The position numbers and the translations under genes were made by a program. DNA of 64,000 bases from contig NC_007799.1 of assembly GCF_000013145.1 (NCBI RefSeq), forward strand, positions 310,001 through 374,000, written 5' to 3'. Position 1 is the first letter of the stretch. The number at the start of each line of letters is the position of its first letter. The stretch comes from Ehrlichia chaffeensis str. Arkansas (GTDB taxonomy: Bacteria > Pseudomonadota > Alphaproteobacteria > Rickettsiales > Anaplasmataceae). Shown in pieces: positions 28,246-38,185 of this stretch. Below the pieces are notes generated by a model. It was not told the origin of the DNA. It worked only from the letters and a program-made list of their open reading frames with translations, and ran no database searches.

Positions 28246-28854
28246 ATGAAGATACAAAATGCTATATTTTTTTTGCTAATGCTGCAAGCTTCCTGTAGCC
28301 CTATTTATGGTATTAAAAAAGAATATAAAGGACCGGAAAATGAATCTGGAAAAGCTTGTGTAGTAAAGTGTGCTTACGTAAGAAATGACTGTTATAGGCA
28401 GTGCCAAGTTGATATGACAAATTGTCAATTAACTGAAAAAATGATCAATGCTCAAGAGCGTTCTCAACCACTTGTGAGTATAATAAATAGTAATGGAAAC
28501 AAACAAAATAATAACTTGAAGAATAATAATGGTCACCCATGTAAAAGTGAGAACATAAAATGTAAGGAGTCTTGTTCTAGTGATATTATGTGTAAGACTC
28601 AATGCGATATGTATATGGATATGTGTAATGCTCAGCAAAATTTTAATGGTCATGACAAATACGATAACTTTGTTTCAAGTATAGATAAAAAAAGCGCAAA
28701 CATCACAGTAAGAAAACAAAATTCTATTAGCTTATGCAGTAGTAATAAATGTGATAGATTATGTACAAATAATTATGATTTATGTTTTTCTAGTTGTGGT
28801 GGACAAATAATTACTTATAAACAGTGTGTAGCATTTTGTGATAAAAATAAATAA
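28246..28854 (+). CDS. Cysteine-rich exported protein with three CxxxC modules
   Basis: A protein of about 202 aa that I do not recognise. It starts with a signal peptide (MKIQNAIFFLLMLQASCSPIYG), then has three clusters of cysteines spaced C-x3-C-x5/6-C-x3-C, with one or two further Cys after each, separated by Asn/Lys/Ser-rich linkers. The even spacing suggests helix hairpins held by two disulfides each. The clusters are at about residues 37-60, 97-127 and 163-201. I chose ATG 28246 over an in-frame GTG at 28234 because taagg lies at the right distance only from the ATG. It follows the M48 protease gene by about 85 bp on the same strand and may be cotranscribed. The periplasm or cell surface is the likely location. 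Confidence 0.75.
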   Translation: MKIQNAIFFLLMLQASCSPIYGIKKEYKGPENESGKACVVKCAYVRNDCYRQCQVDMTNCQLTEKMINAQERSQPLVSIINSNGNKQNNNLKNNNGHPCKSENIKCKESCSSDIMCKTQCDMYMDMCNAQQNFNGHDKYDNFVSSIDKKSANITVRKQNSISLCSSNKCDRLCTNNYDLCFSSCGGQIITYKQCVAFCDKNK

Positions 28855-29100
28855 TTATTTTCTACCTTTATTGTATAAATAAAACTAATGAATAATTTTA
28901 TAAATAGTTTGTATTTCTAGTGTTAATGAAAGTTGTCATTACCTTGTTAGTATAGTATTGATGTGGTTGTTTTGTATTTATGAAAGTTTTTTAGTTTTAT
29001 GATAAATGAGCATGTGCAGTTTACGTTTTTTGATTCTGTAGGGCAGATTAGTTTTTATTTATGTAAAGTTTATCTTTTTATGGATATACTTGTTTAAAAA

Positions 29101-29555
29101 TTTGCATATTTCTGAATATGGGTGTTTTGGTTAGACATGGGGGGATACATAAAGGATTCTGTGTGTTAGATTACATTGCATGTATTGTAGAGTTATGGAT
29201 GTGCTTGTATTAAATTTTCATATTTCTGAGTATAAGTGTTTTGATTAGATGTAGGAGATACACAAGGATTCTATGTGTTAGATTGTGTTGATATTTGATA
29301 TAATATTGCATGTATCGTATGAATTATGGATATGCTTGTATTAAATTTGCATATTTCTGAATATGGATGTTTTGGTTAGACATGGGGGGATACATAAAGG
29401 ATTCTGTGTGTTAGATTACATTGCATGTATTGTATGAGTTATGGATGTGCTTGTATTAAATTTTCATATTTCTGAATATGAGTGTTTTGGTGAGATGTAG
29501 GAGATATACAAAAGATTCTGTGTGTTAGGTTGTGTTAATATTTAATATAGCAGCA
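29101..29555. repeat. Higher-order A-B-A-B tandem repeat
   Basis: Four related units begin at 29101, 29215, 29346 and 29461 with tt(t/g)catatttctga. Units 1 and 3 (about 114 bp) resemble each other more than units 2 and 4 (about 131 and about 95 bp), so an older duplication of one unit was followed by duplication of the pair (period about 245 bp). The array lies between the cysteine-rich protein gene and folK and codes for nothing. Confidence 0.88.
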
Positions 29556-29624
29556 TCCTAAGTTGTGTGATTTACTGGTGTTATAGTAGTTTTGTGTATT
29601 TTTGAATATCAGCAGAAAATAATA

Positions 29625-30134
29625 TTACTGTTGCAATACATGTGAATTTTGTTTTATTAGGTTAATATTATTTAGACTTAGAAGCATTTCATATATTGGT
29701 ATTTGTAATACTGGATGAATGAACCTAGCATAGATATCACATAATGGTACTAATACAAAATCTCTACAATGCATTTGTTGATGAGGTATAGATAACGTTT
29801 GTGAATCCACAACTTTGTTTCCCCACAATATAATGTCAATATCTATAGGTCTAGGTGCCCAACGTTGATGATTAATTCTACCAAGCATTTTTTCTATAGA
29901 TTTAATTCTTTCTAACATGGCAGATGAAGACAAGTTTGTATATCCTGATACTACCATATTTAAATAAGGTGTATCCCAATGATCAGCTGCATTTTCTGGT
30001 AATAAAGCTGGAGTTTTATAAAGATAAGAATAATTTTTGTTATGTAAAGGTAACATATTAATTGCGGATTTAATATATGCCAGCATGTTGCCGCAGTTAC
30101 TTCCTAACGCTAACATTACAACATCGTTAAACAT
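29625..30134 (-). CDS. folK: 2-amino-4-hydroxy-6-hydroxymethyldihydropteridine diphosphokinase
   Basis: Transfers pyrophosphate from ATP to the pterin, the step before dihydropteroate synthase in folate synthesis. LALGSNCGN at the start, LNMVVSG in the middle, and the ATP/Mg signature RWAPRPIDIDIILWG followed by IPHQQMHCRDFVLVPL are diagnostic. The length of 169 aa is normal. It is upstream of nothing on its strand; the A-B-A-B repeat follows its stop. Confidence 0.95.
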   Translation of the reverse strand: MFNDVVMLALGSNCGNMLAYIKSAINMLPLHNKNYSYLYKTPALLPENAADHWDTPYLNMVVSGYTNLSSSAMLERIKSIEKMLGRINHQRWAPRPIDIDIILWGNKVVDSQTLSIPHQQMHCRDFVLVPLCDIYARFIHPVLQIPIYEMLLSLNNINLIKQNSHVLQQ

Positions 30135-30305
30135 ATTTTTTTTTAGTTGTTTAAAATTACAGGGTATTTCATTTTGAAAGTAATTTCAATGTTATTGTGG
30201 TGCATTAAAGTGTTATGTAAAAAATTTTAAAGGGATTGTTTATAGGTTTAATTTTTTTGTTTGTATTACTTAAATAATATTATTATTTTTTTTATATATT
30301 ACTGA

Positions 30306-33300
30306 TCATATATTTGTGTATGATTGTATTTTCATATTACTGAATTTCTTGTAATTGTGTTCAAGTATGTTTAAATCAATAGAACATATATCTTCTATAA
30401 TAAGAGTGTTTGTAGAGGTTACTTTGCCTATGTTTGCATATGGAACTTCTTTAAATATTGCTTCAAACCTTTGCTTATTGTGTTCTCCTATTGTTACTAA
30501 GATCCTGCTTTGTGATTCTGAAAATAAAATGACTTTTTCTCTTAAAGTGTTGTTGTCAATATTATATGTTGGTATTGCTGATAAGCTAATCTCAGCTCCA
30601 AGTTGTCCTCCAATAAGTGATTTTATTAAACTTATTATCATGCCTCCTAAGTTGACTGCAATTGCTGATGCTATAAGATTTGTATTGATGGCTTTGTTAT
30701 AAGATATGTATAATTTTTTAGCATGTTCGGCGTGTACTTGTGGTACATTATTATTTCCTAGACCACTGTATTTTTGATATTCAGAACTTCCAAGCTCATC
30801 ATAAGTTGTACCTAATATGTATATTAAGTCTCCTGGGCTTTTGACATCAAGTGTTACAGCATTCTCAACATTTTCAATGATTCCAAGAGTAGAAATTAAC
30901 AATGAAGGGGGTGCGGAAATATTAATTTCTTTGCCTTTGTTATTATACCCTTTAAAGTCATTAAACATACTGTCTTTACCAGAAATAAAAGGTGTTCTAA
31001 ATGCTATAGCATAGTCATAACATGCTTGTGCTGCATTTTTTAATTGCCATAATCTTTGTGGATTTGTTGAGTCACACCAGCAGAAGTTATCTAATAATGC
31101 TAAGTGATTGAAATTTCCTCCTACTGCAATATAGTTACGTATGGCAGTGTCTATTGCACAGGCTGCCATGTGATATGTGCTTATTTCTCCATAACTTGAT
31201 CCTAGTCCGTGTGATTTCACTATTCCTTTTTTTGATGATAATATTGGTTTAATAACTGTTGCATCACCATTGACTCTTCCTTTGCCTTGAATAGGTTTGA
31301 TTATGGATGTACCTTGTACTTCATGATCATATTGTAAAGATATGAATTCTTTACTGCATATGTTCATTCTTTGTATCATCTCGTTCAACTCAATTTCTAA
31401 TGGTTTATTGTGCTTTTTAGGGAATATTGATTCTGTAGTTTTTGACCATGGACTAGTATGTAAGTGGATTTTTGGAACACCATTGTGTAGAAAATCTACA
31501 TCTATATCCATAATAACAGACCCTTTAAATAGTACTACTGCTTTATTGCTATTATTGAATTCTCCGATAATGCTAATTTCAATATCATGTTTTTTCATCA
31601 CTTTTTCAAATATTGAGAATTTATTAGGGGAAACAGCAAAGGTCATCCTTTCTTGGGATTCTGATACCCAAATCTCCCATGGTGACATATTATCGTGCTT
31701 AAGTAACACTTTATCTAATTCTACTATAAAACCATTATTACCCATTTCTCCTATAGAAGAAGATAATCCTCCAGCTCCATTATCGGTTATTGCGTTGTAT
31801 AAATCTAAATCTCTAGCTTCTTTTATTATTGCGTCAGATAATTTTTTTTGAGTAATAGGATCTCCTATTTGTACTACTGTACTGCTGCTATTATGTTCTG
31901 TTAATGCGTTAGATGAAAAAGTAGCACCATGTATACCATCTCTTCCAGTTCTGCCTCCTGCTATTACTATGTAATCTCCGTTATTGGGATTTTTTACATG
32001 TGATAAGGATTTATTAATTGTACGTGGCATAATACCAGTACATCCTACAAACACCAGTGGTTTACTGCGAAATCTATTATCAAAGTATGCAGACCCTAGA
32101 CTTGTTGGTATTCCAGAACAGTTTCCACCATAATTTACACCTTTTATTACTCCATCCATTATTGTATTAGATGATAATACTTTTGTTGTGCAGGACTTGT
32201 CTCTGTATAATTCTTCGTCTGATTCGGAGAAGCAGAAATAGTAAGCATTTAATATCGGTTTTGCTCCTTTTCCAAATCCAATTATATCTCTATTTACTCC
32301 TAATATTCCAGTAATTGCTCCTCCAAAAGGGTCAAGTGCTGAAGGACTATTGTGTGTTTCTACTTTATCTGCGATAATGAAGTTATCATCAAATACTATT
32401 GCTCCTGCATTATCAGAAAATGTGGATACGCATATTTCTGAGTTTATTTCATATGTTGCACGTTTTATGTAATGTTTATAGAGTCCATCTGTAATTTCAT
32501 CTATAGGTGAGGAGAAGATGTTATGTTTGCAATGCTCTGACCAAGTTTGTGCTAGTGTTTCAAGTTCAATATCATTAGGATTGCGTTGAATTTTTTTAAA
32601 GTATGCTTGAATGGCTTTCATTGCCTCTAATGATAAGTTTAAAGCTCCGCGACCATTAATTCCATGTTTGCTGATTTGAATTAATTCGTGATCTTGAATA
32701 TTTAGATCTATGGAAGTAACAGTAACGTTTTGTTTTTTGTTTTGTGGGAAAAGATCCTCATACTTGACATATGGTATTATGAATATGCTACTGCATGTAG
32801 AAGAGTCAGCATATATGTTGTTTAGGTTTGATATCTGTTTATTTCCAAAAAATTTTACTTTGAATGTTTTTCCTGTTACAAAGGACAATTTACAATATTC
32901 TATTAACGGATTGAATAGCTGCAGAATATTTTCTTCTTGTGGTATTGGTCCTTGTCCGAATGTTACTTTGGACGTTAATACATCTGTTGCTGTGTTATAT
33001 CCAAGCATTTCATTTATTATGCATTTTGTAGTATTGCCAACATTATCAGTAACTCTAGGTAAGAACCCTTTTTCTAATGACCAGTCTGCTTTAAAGGTAT
33101 CGAGTAGATTATAGTTAGTATTAGTACTAACATCTTTGTAATTTTGCTCTGTAGTATCATATGTGAATGCAAAAAATTGTTGTGTTATTGAATTAGTTAG
33201 CAGAGAACCTATTTTTTTTATAATTGCTGTGCTTAAGTTATGTTGAACATTAATTGTATAAACTGTGACATCATTACTTTTGTAGCTTTTTGGTAGTACT

Positions 33301-33329
33301 TTATCTGCTACGCCGATGCGTATAATCAT
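30306..33329 (-). CDS. purL: Phosphoribosylformylglycinamidine synthase, large synthetase subunit
   Basis: ATP-dependent amidation of FGAR, fourth step of purine synthesis, using ammonia from PurQ. The first 150 or so residues match no catalytic motif and have the size and fold pattern expected of a fused PurS-like domain (VTVYTINVQHNLSTAIIKKI). The synthetase core begins with LETLAQTWSEHCKHN and has KVETHNSPSALDPFGGA, GGRTGRDGIHGATFSS, ITDNGAGGLSSSIGEMG and FISGKDSMFND. At 1007 aa it is longer than small PurL (about 740) and lacks the C-terminal glutaminase of the fused enzyme. That activity is encoded separately by purQ at 41.1 kb. Confidence 0.95.
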   Translation of the reverse strand: MIIRIGVADKVLPKSYKSNDVTVYTINVQHNLSTAIIKKIGSLLTNSITQQFFAFTYDTTEQNYKDVSTNTNYNLLDTFKADWSLEKGFLPRVTDNVGNTTKCIINEMLGYNTATDVLTSKVTFGQGPIPQEENILQLFNPLIEYCKLSFVTGKTFKVKFFGNKQISNLNNIYADSSTCSSIFIIPYVKYEDLFPQNKKQNVTVTSIDLNIQDHELIQISKHGINGRGALNLSLEAMKAIQAYFKKIQRNPNDIELETLAQTWSEHCKHNIFSSPIDEITDGLYKHYIKRATYEINSEICVSTFSDNAGAIVFDDNFIIADKVETHNSPSALDPFGGAITGILGVNRDIIGFGKGAKPILNAYYFCFSESDEELYRDKSCTTKVLSSNTIMDGVIKGVNYGGNCSGIPTSLGSAYFDNRFRSKPLVFVGCTGIMPRTINKSLSHVKNPNNGDYIVIAGGRTGRDGIHGATFSSNALTEHNSSSTVVQIGDPITQKKLSDAIIKEARDLDLYNAITDNGAGGLSSSIGEMGNNGFIVELDKVLLKHDNMSPWEIWVSESQERMTFAVSPNKFSIFEKVMKKHDIEISIIGEFNNSNKAVVLFKGSVIMDIDVDFLHNGVPKIHLHTSPWSKTTESIFPKKHNKPLEIELNEMIQRMNICSKEFISLQYDHEVQGTSIIKPIQGKGRVNGDATVIKPILSSKKGIVKSHGLGSSYGEISTYHMAACAIDTAIRNYIAVGGNFNHLALLDNFCWCDSTNPQRLWQLKNAAQACYDYAIAFRTPFISGKDSMFNDFKGYNNKGKEINISAPPSLLISTLGIIENVENAVTLDVKSPGDLIYILGTTYDELGSSEYQKYSGLGNNNVPQVHAEHAKKLYISYNKAINTNLIASAIAVNLGGMIISLIKSLIGGQLGAEISLSAIPTYNIDNNTLREKVILFSESQSRILVTIGEHNKQRFEAIFKEVPYANIGKVTSTNTLIIEDICSIDLNILEHNYKKFSNMKIQSYTNI

Positions 33330-33568
33330 AAGTAATTTTTAATTAAGTAATATATTTACACTGTATAATAATTAGGTGTAATTTCAAATATATTATTAAT
33401 ATTTCTGGTAATTATTCATAATTGCAGTAGGTAATAGACTGGTCTTATTGTATAATTTATTTCTATCTATAGGGATAGAATAGGGGGAACCATTAAGGTT
33501 TTGCTTGCAATATGTTTATCATTATAATGATTAGTGATAATTTCAATATTTCTGATAGATATTTAACA

Positions 33569-33912
33569 GCTTGCCAGGTAAAAATAAGCCGGATTCTGTT
33601 TATGTAGTTATTCATCTGGGATAGATATCGCTACCTACCTCACGCGACTCACCTGGGTAATTGTGAGGGAAAACACAAATACCTCTTCTTAGTCTTGCTC
33701 CTGGTGGTGGTTACTTAGCTACTATATGTTGCCATAAGTACGGTGTGCTCTTACCACGCCTTTTCACCCTTACCTTGTAACAAGGCGGTTATTTTCTGTA
33801 GCCCTTTACCTAGAGTCACCTCCGACAGGGATTACCTGTCACCATTTTCCCTTGGAGTCCGGACTTTCCTCTGTACTTTACAATACAGCAACTACTTTTT
33901 TACCTGACAAGC
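33569..33912 (-). ncRNA. rnpB: RNase P RNA, bacterial class A
   Basis: Catalytic RNA that trims the 5' ends of tRNA precursors. On the minus strand the terminal helix P1 pairs gcttgtcagg at the 5' end with cctggcaagc at the 3' end. Just inside come the universally conserved agaggaaagtccggactcc and, towards the 3' end, the P4-partner side with the conserved gaatccggctta-type ending. The hairpin gtgacaggtaatccctgtcgg is also recognisable. The ends were set from the P1 pairing and could be off by a few bases. Confidence 0.93.
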
Positions 33913-34104
33913 CATTATAATTTCTAATTGTATTAAGTAAATAATTAATTTATATGGATTGAAAATATGGTTCTCTTTGTTTGAAAGTTTGGATAACAGT
34001 TTCCTATTATGATTACAATCAATGCAGAAAATTAAAAAATAATTTTTTGACAAAATGTTAGGTTTTTCTGCTGCAGATAAACGTATTTAATTGTGTAAGA
34101 AGCG

Positions 34105-35085
34105 TTAATTTTGTGAATTGAGAAGTACAGGTTCTTTTGTTTTAATTCCAAGCTTGGATAATAGGTTTTTATCATCATCACAATTAGAATTAGGAGTTGT
34201 TAATAACTTTTCTCCGTAGAATATAGAGTTTGCTCCTGCAAATAAGCATAGTGCTTGCATTTCTTCTGACATATCTTTTCTTCCTGCAGCAAGACGTACA
34301 TATGATTTTGGCATTAAAATGCGAGTTACAGCTATAGTCTTGATAAAATCTATGTTATCTACTTTTATGTTATTTTCAAAAGGTGTTCCTTTTATTGGAA
34401 CTAGCCTATTGATTGGTACAGAACGCGGATGTTCCTTTAAATTTGCTAAAGTTAATAGCATCTTTGCTCTATCTTCAATACTTTCACCAAGTCCTAGAAT
34501 ACCACCAGAACATATATTAATTCCTGCTTCATATATGTTATTTAAACTAGCTAGCCTATCATCGTAGTTGCGTGTAGTAGTTACATTGGAATAAAAATCA
34601 CGAGATGTATCAATATTATGATTATAAAAATCTAAACCTGCATTTTTTAATTTTTTTGCTTGGTCCAAAGTTATCATGCCTAAAGAAGCACAGCTCTCTA
34701 GTTTTTCACTTTTTATTAGGTTGATGATATTGCAAATATATTCTATATCTTTATCTCTTAATTGACGCCATGCTGCTGCGAAACAAAATCTGTCTGCTCC
34801 GCTATTTTTGGCTGTTTGTATAGCTTTTTTTATGTTTTCAACATCAAGTAGAGCTTCTTTTTGTAGGTCTGTTTTATAATGTGCACTTTGTGAACAATAT
34901 CTACAGTTTTCTGGACATCCACCAGTTTTGATATTTAATAATGCAGCAAGTTGTATTTCATTGTTATTAAAAAACTGTCTATGTGTTAAATGAGATCGTA
35001 ATATTAAGTCATTAAATGGAGTATTGAAAAGCTCTAATATTTCATCTAATTGCCAGTTGTTTCTTATTGTAGTACATGTATTCAT
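34105..35085 (-). CDS. bioB: Biotin synthase
   Basis: Radical-SAM enzyme inserting sulfur into dethiobiotin. The cluster motif is [14 protein letters not shown] (CxxxCxxC). [23 protein letters not shown] and [11 protein letters not shown] follow in the family order, and [14 protein letters not shown] carries the Arg of the [2Fe-2S] site. The length of 326 aa is normal. Its ATG overlaps the stop of the upstream small gene by four bases. Ehrlichia are known to keep a biotin pathway; the other bio genes are not in this window. Confidence 0.96.
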   Translation of the reverse strand: MNTCTTIRNNWQLDEILELFNTPFNDLILRSHLTHRQFFNNNEIQLAALLNIKTGGCPENCRYCSQSAHYKTDLQKEALLDVENIKKAIQTAKNSGADRFCFAAAWRQLRDKDIEYICNIINLIKSEKLESCASLGMITLDQAKKLKNAGLDFYNHNIDTSRDFYSNVTTTRNYDDRLASLNNIYEAGINICSGGILGLGESIEDRAKMLLTLANLKEHPRSVPINRLVPIKGTPFENNIKVDNIDFIKTIAVTRILMPKSYVRLAAGRKDMSEEMQALCLFAGANSIFYGEKLLTTPNSNCDDDKNLLSKLGIKTKEPVLLNSQN

Positions 35086-35303
35086 TTTTGTGATAACTGT
35101 TTTTCGATTTCGTTTTGTTTTGATGCTATTTCTCTTACAGAGCTACTTAAAGTGTCAAGTTCATCTTGAGTAACAAAACCACTATTTCTTAAGTATGCAG
35201 ATAAACACTTTTTAACTACTCTGTTAGTAATACCAAGTGTACCTATAGCTATTCCAAAGAGCGATACACTCATCTTTGAGATATCATGTAAAAAAAATCT
35301 CAT
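35082..35303 (-). CDS. UbiK/BMFP-like small protein
   Basis: A 73-aa protein. Its layout, [18 protein letters not shown] then [25 protein letters not shown] then a coiled coil with KQNEIEKQL, follows the alphaproteobacterial UbiK/BMFP family (VTREEFD core followed by a short coiled coil). The family is an accessory factor of ubiquinone synthesis and can fuse membranes in vitro. It overlaps bioB by four bases (ATGA), so the two are translationally coupled. The assignment rests on motif pattern only. Confidence 0.6.
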   Translation of the reverse strand: MRFFLHDISKMSVSLFGIAIGTLGITNRVVKKCLSAYLRNSGFVTQDELDTLSSSVREIASKQNEIEKQLSQK

Positions 35304-35455
35304 AAACTACCTGTCTACAACTAAATGAAACTTACAAATGTTTTGCTCTCACTAGGTGAGGAAATGCTATGCAATTTTAGTAAAACAGTCAACTAATTTT
35401 TTAAATATTTTGATAACCTGCAGCACTGACTATAGATTGTTATAAGATGAATATT

Positions 35456-35911
35456 TTAATATATTCTTCCTCCTATTACTCCTATTATGTGAGTTACTTC
35501 GTTGTTTTCACCAATAGGTAATAAACATTGTCTTATCTTTATGTAATTTCCATCAGCACTTTCAGTTTCTGATTCATCCATAATTGGTTCTTGATTCTCT
35601 ACAACTGATTCTAAATAATCAAATAGATTCTCTATGACTTGTGGAAAAAAGAGCTTAATGTTTTGGGATTCAGCATAAACTTTAATATTTGATTGATACA
35701 GTTCCATGGCTCTTTCTCCAATATATATGCAATTATATTTTTGGTTATCTGTATCATTTTTTACTTCAATGATAAAGCAGTTAGGCCAGATTTCCCTGAT
35801 TTCTTCTTGTTCAATTTCTTCTATCTTAGGAAACATTCTATCATTACGTAACTGATTCCAGTATGCAAATAGTATTTTTATTGCTCTTCTTTCTGATACA
35901 TATTCTGACAT
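35456..35911 (-). CDS. PAS-fold protein (PAS_5 type)
   Basis: A 151-aa soluble protein of a family common in alphaproteobacteria. The opening ERRAIKILFAYWNQLRNDRMFPKIEEI and the following WPNCFIIEV, IYIGERAMELY and KIRQCLLPIG are typical of the single-domain PAS_5 group. No output domain is present. The function is unknown; it may sense a ligand and bind a partner. Short spacers (about 150 and 300 bp) separate it from its neighbours. Confidence 0.75.
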   Translation of the reverse strand: MSEYVSERRAIKILFAYWNQLRNDRMFPKIEEIEQEEIREIWPNCFIIEVKNDTDNQKYNCIYIGERAMELYQSNIKVYAESQNIKLFFPQVIENLFDYLESVVENQEPIMDESETESADGNYIKIRQCLLPIGENNEVTHIIGVIGGRIY

Positions 35912-36232
35912 CTATAACCTTGATCTTGTGATGAACATAAAAAACTTACAGTAAATGTCTTTATTTTTTCTTACTTATTCTAATTTTTATTTAATTATAA
36001 GCTGTGTATATTGCTCTATTATAATATGGTATTTTATAATATTTGTTTTGGAATGACCGATAGTTTTATGTCTTCTATAAGATTGTTTAGCGAATAAAAA
36101 ATACTGTTTTAATGGAAACAAACATTTTTTCGGATATAACAGTATTATTGCTGGTGTATGTTGGCTTAAGTATGAAAACATGGAACATGTTTTACTCAAA
36201 GAAGAGTTATTTATGTCTTACAAGCTTCTTGA
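35912..36232. other. Intergenic region between the PAS_5 gene and the LytM gene
   Basis: 321 bp. Short open frames on both strands have no gene-like features. I see no repeat or RNA. Confidence 0.4.
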
Positions 36233-36844
36233 TTACTTACAATTGATGTATAGTAATGGGTTGACTGCTTGTCCATGTTTACGCATAGCAAAACATAAGT
36301 ATGATTTATTTTTTTGGGAATTTATACTTTTGATAGATCCTATAGCTTGGCCTTGTGTTACTTTATCACCTATTTTTACATCTATACTATCTAGGTAAGA
36401 ATATGTAGTAATTGTGTTTTTGTTATGCTCTATTATTATCATGTTACCATACCATTTTGATCCTTTGCCTACGTATAGTATTTTTCCAGAAGATGATGCT
36501 CTAACCTGTTGTGCTCCATTAGATTTGATGTTAATTCCCTCTTTACAATTTCTATCTTGATTGTTTATAGAGAACTTAGATGTTATGATACCTTCTATGG
36601 GCATAATAAAATTGCACTTTTTATCAATGGTTTTTATTTCTTTCATTACTTGATGATTATCTTGAATTGTATGTGATTCTATGTTCTCGTCCTTTTTAAC
36701 ATCATGTCTTACAAGGTGATATTCATTGATGTCGTCTAATTCTTTTTTACCATGAAATTCTTCTCCTCGTAAAAAAGAAGGGGCAGGTTTTTGTGTACAA
36801 CCAAAACATAATAAGACAATCAATAGTGTTTTTCTTATTGTCAC
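36233..36844 (-). CDS. LytM/M23-domain lipoprotein lacking zinc ligands (NlpD-like)
   Basis: A 203-aa protein starting with GTG at 36844, supported by GTAGG six bases upstream. The signal ends LLCFGC, a lipobox, so it is probably a lipoprotein. The C-terminal half (about 85-200) is an M23/LytM fold: IEGIITSKF, GINIKSNGAQQVRASSSGKILYVG, WYGNMIIIEHNKNTITTYSYLD, IGDKVTQGQAIG. The zinc ligands of active M23 enzymes are missing: the first His and Asp are lost (GINI for GIDI), the YxHL His is Tyr-Ser-Tyr, and HxHF is replaced by YLCF. It therefore resembles NlpD/EnvC, which activate amidases without cutting peptidoglycan themselves. No LysM domain is evident. Confidence 0.8.
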   Translation of the reverse strand: MTIRKTLLIVLLCFGCTQKPAPSFLRGEEFHGKKELDDINEYHLVRHDVKKDENIESHTIQDNHQVMKEIKTIDKKCNFIMPIEGIITSKFSINNQDRNCKEGINIKSNGAQQVRASSSGKILYVGKGSKWYGNMIIIEHNKNTITTYSYLDSIDVKIGDKVTQGQAIGSIKSINSQKNKSYLCFAMRKHGQAVNPLLYINCK

Positions 36845-37141
36845 ATGTACCTACGAATATTAGATATTCTTGTTCTATACTATTAATTTTATATATTATT
36901 CTGTTATATGAATTTGGCAATGCAAAATTCATTTTTATTAGTAATTAATTCCTGAAAATAATTTTGTCAGAACATTTTGATGCTTTTGGAATGTGCTTTT
37001 ATTAAGTAGATTGAAGGAACACTTACTTGATTGTTGTAGTCTGTATAGTTATGTATTAATGTAAGTGTAGTATGATAATTTGCTATAAATATATTTATAG
37101 TATTATGATGTGTTTGTATTATAACAATATGGATTTTAATA

Positions 37142-38065
37142 ATGCAAAGTTTAATATTTAAATTATTATCAGTTACTGAAGCTGCAGCTTTAGCATCTTA
37201 TAAATGTCTTGGTATGGGTAATGAAAAAGAAGCAGATCGTGTTGCTGTTCATGCTATGCGAAAGTCATTAAACTTATTAGAAATTAATGGGACTGTTGTT
37301 ATTGGAGAAGGGGAAAGAGATAATGCTCCTATGCTATATATTGGAGAAAAAGTGGGTATTGGAGGAATTGATGTTGACATTGCTCTTGATCCACTTGAAG
37401 GTACTACTATGTGTGCTCATTATAAAAATGGAGCTATGTCTGTTCTCGCAATAGCGAAAAAAGGTGAATTTTTAAATGCTCCTGATGTTTATATGAAAAA
37501 AATTGCTGTAGGTCCTAATGTTCCTAAAGGTGTGGTTTCTTTAAAATATGATATAAAAACTAATTTGTATAATTTAGCTGAGGTCAGAAAGTGTAATGTA
37601 AATGAACTGATTGTAATGGTTTTATATAGAGAAAGACATTTAGAATTAATTAAAAGTATTAGAGAATGTGGAGCTCGTATAAAGCTTATAGATGATGGGG
37701 ATGTTTCGGCTGTAGTATCACTGATGAAAGGAACTCATGATTTATATGTTGGAACTGGAGGAGCTCCAGAGGGTGTACTTGCAGCTGCTGCTTTGTCATC
37801 GATGGGAGGATACATGGAAGGTAAACTAATTTTTGATACAGAGTATTTAAGAGCAAGAGCAGAACAATTTGGAATTAAAGATATAAATAAAATTTACTCT
37901 ATAGAAGAAATGGTGAAATCTGAATCAATTTTTATAGCTACTGGTATTACTGATAGTGCTTTGGTTAAAGGTATTAGATATTCGCAAGGGTCTTTTATTA
38001 TAGAGTCTATAATCATTAAACCGGCTAGTGTTATGTATGTTAATAATACTGTTCCTGAGGTATAG
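37142..38065 (+). CDS. glpX: Fructose-1,6-bisphosphatase, class II
   Basis: Gluconeogenic phosphatase making fructose-6-phosphate. VIGEGERDNAPMLYIGEKVG and DIALDPLEGTTMCA carry the metal-binding Glu and Asp residues. LIDDGDVSAVVSLM and DLYVGTGGAPEGVLAAAAL bind the sugar phosphate, and IFIATGITDSALVKGI is near the C-terminus. The length of 307 aa is slightly short of the usual 320-335. Together with ppdK it points to sugar synthesis from three-carbon acids. Confidence 0.95.
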   Translation: MQSLIFKLLSVTEAAALASYKCLGMGNEKEADRVAVHAMRKSLNLLEINGTVVIGEGERDNAPMLYIGEKVGIGGIDVDIALDPLEGTTMCAHYKNGAMSVLAIAKKGEFLNAPDVYMKKIAVGPNVPKGVVSLKYDIKTNLYNLAEVRKCNVNELIVMVLYRERHLELIKSIRECGARIKLIDDGDVSAVVSLMKGTHDLYVGTGGAPEGVLAAAALSSMGGYMEGKLIFDTEYLRARAEQFGIKDINKIYSIEEMVKSESIFIATGITDSALVKGIRYSQGSFIIESIIIKPASVMYVNNTVPEV

Positions 38066-38185
38066 TGGGTTATTTTAATGCTTATTGCAATCTTATGTAA
38101 ATATTGTGGAGATGTATAATAGAGCTTTGTAGTGTAATTTGAAAATTTTTTATAAAAAGTGTGAAGCTGTTGAGTCTGTAATTAG

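Noticed and set aside
29460-29680. Possible copies of the folK 3' end in the A-B-A-B repeat
   Set aside because: Only short blocks (ttgca, tgaatt) align and gaps are needed, so the match is not better than expected for AT-rich DNA.
33470-33540. Inverted repeats between rnpB and purL (ttctatc/gatagaa, and the palindrome atcattataatgat)
   Set aside because: Short and AT-only; such palindromes arise often by chance at this base composition, and no T-run follows.
35987-36199. Open frames on both strands before the LytM gene
   Set aside because: No start signals or protein-like features, and the two overlap each other on opposite strands.
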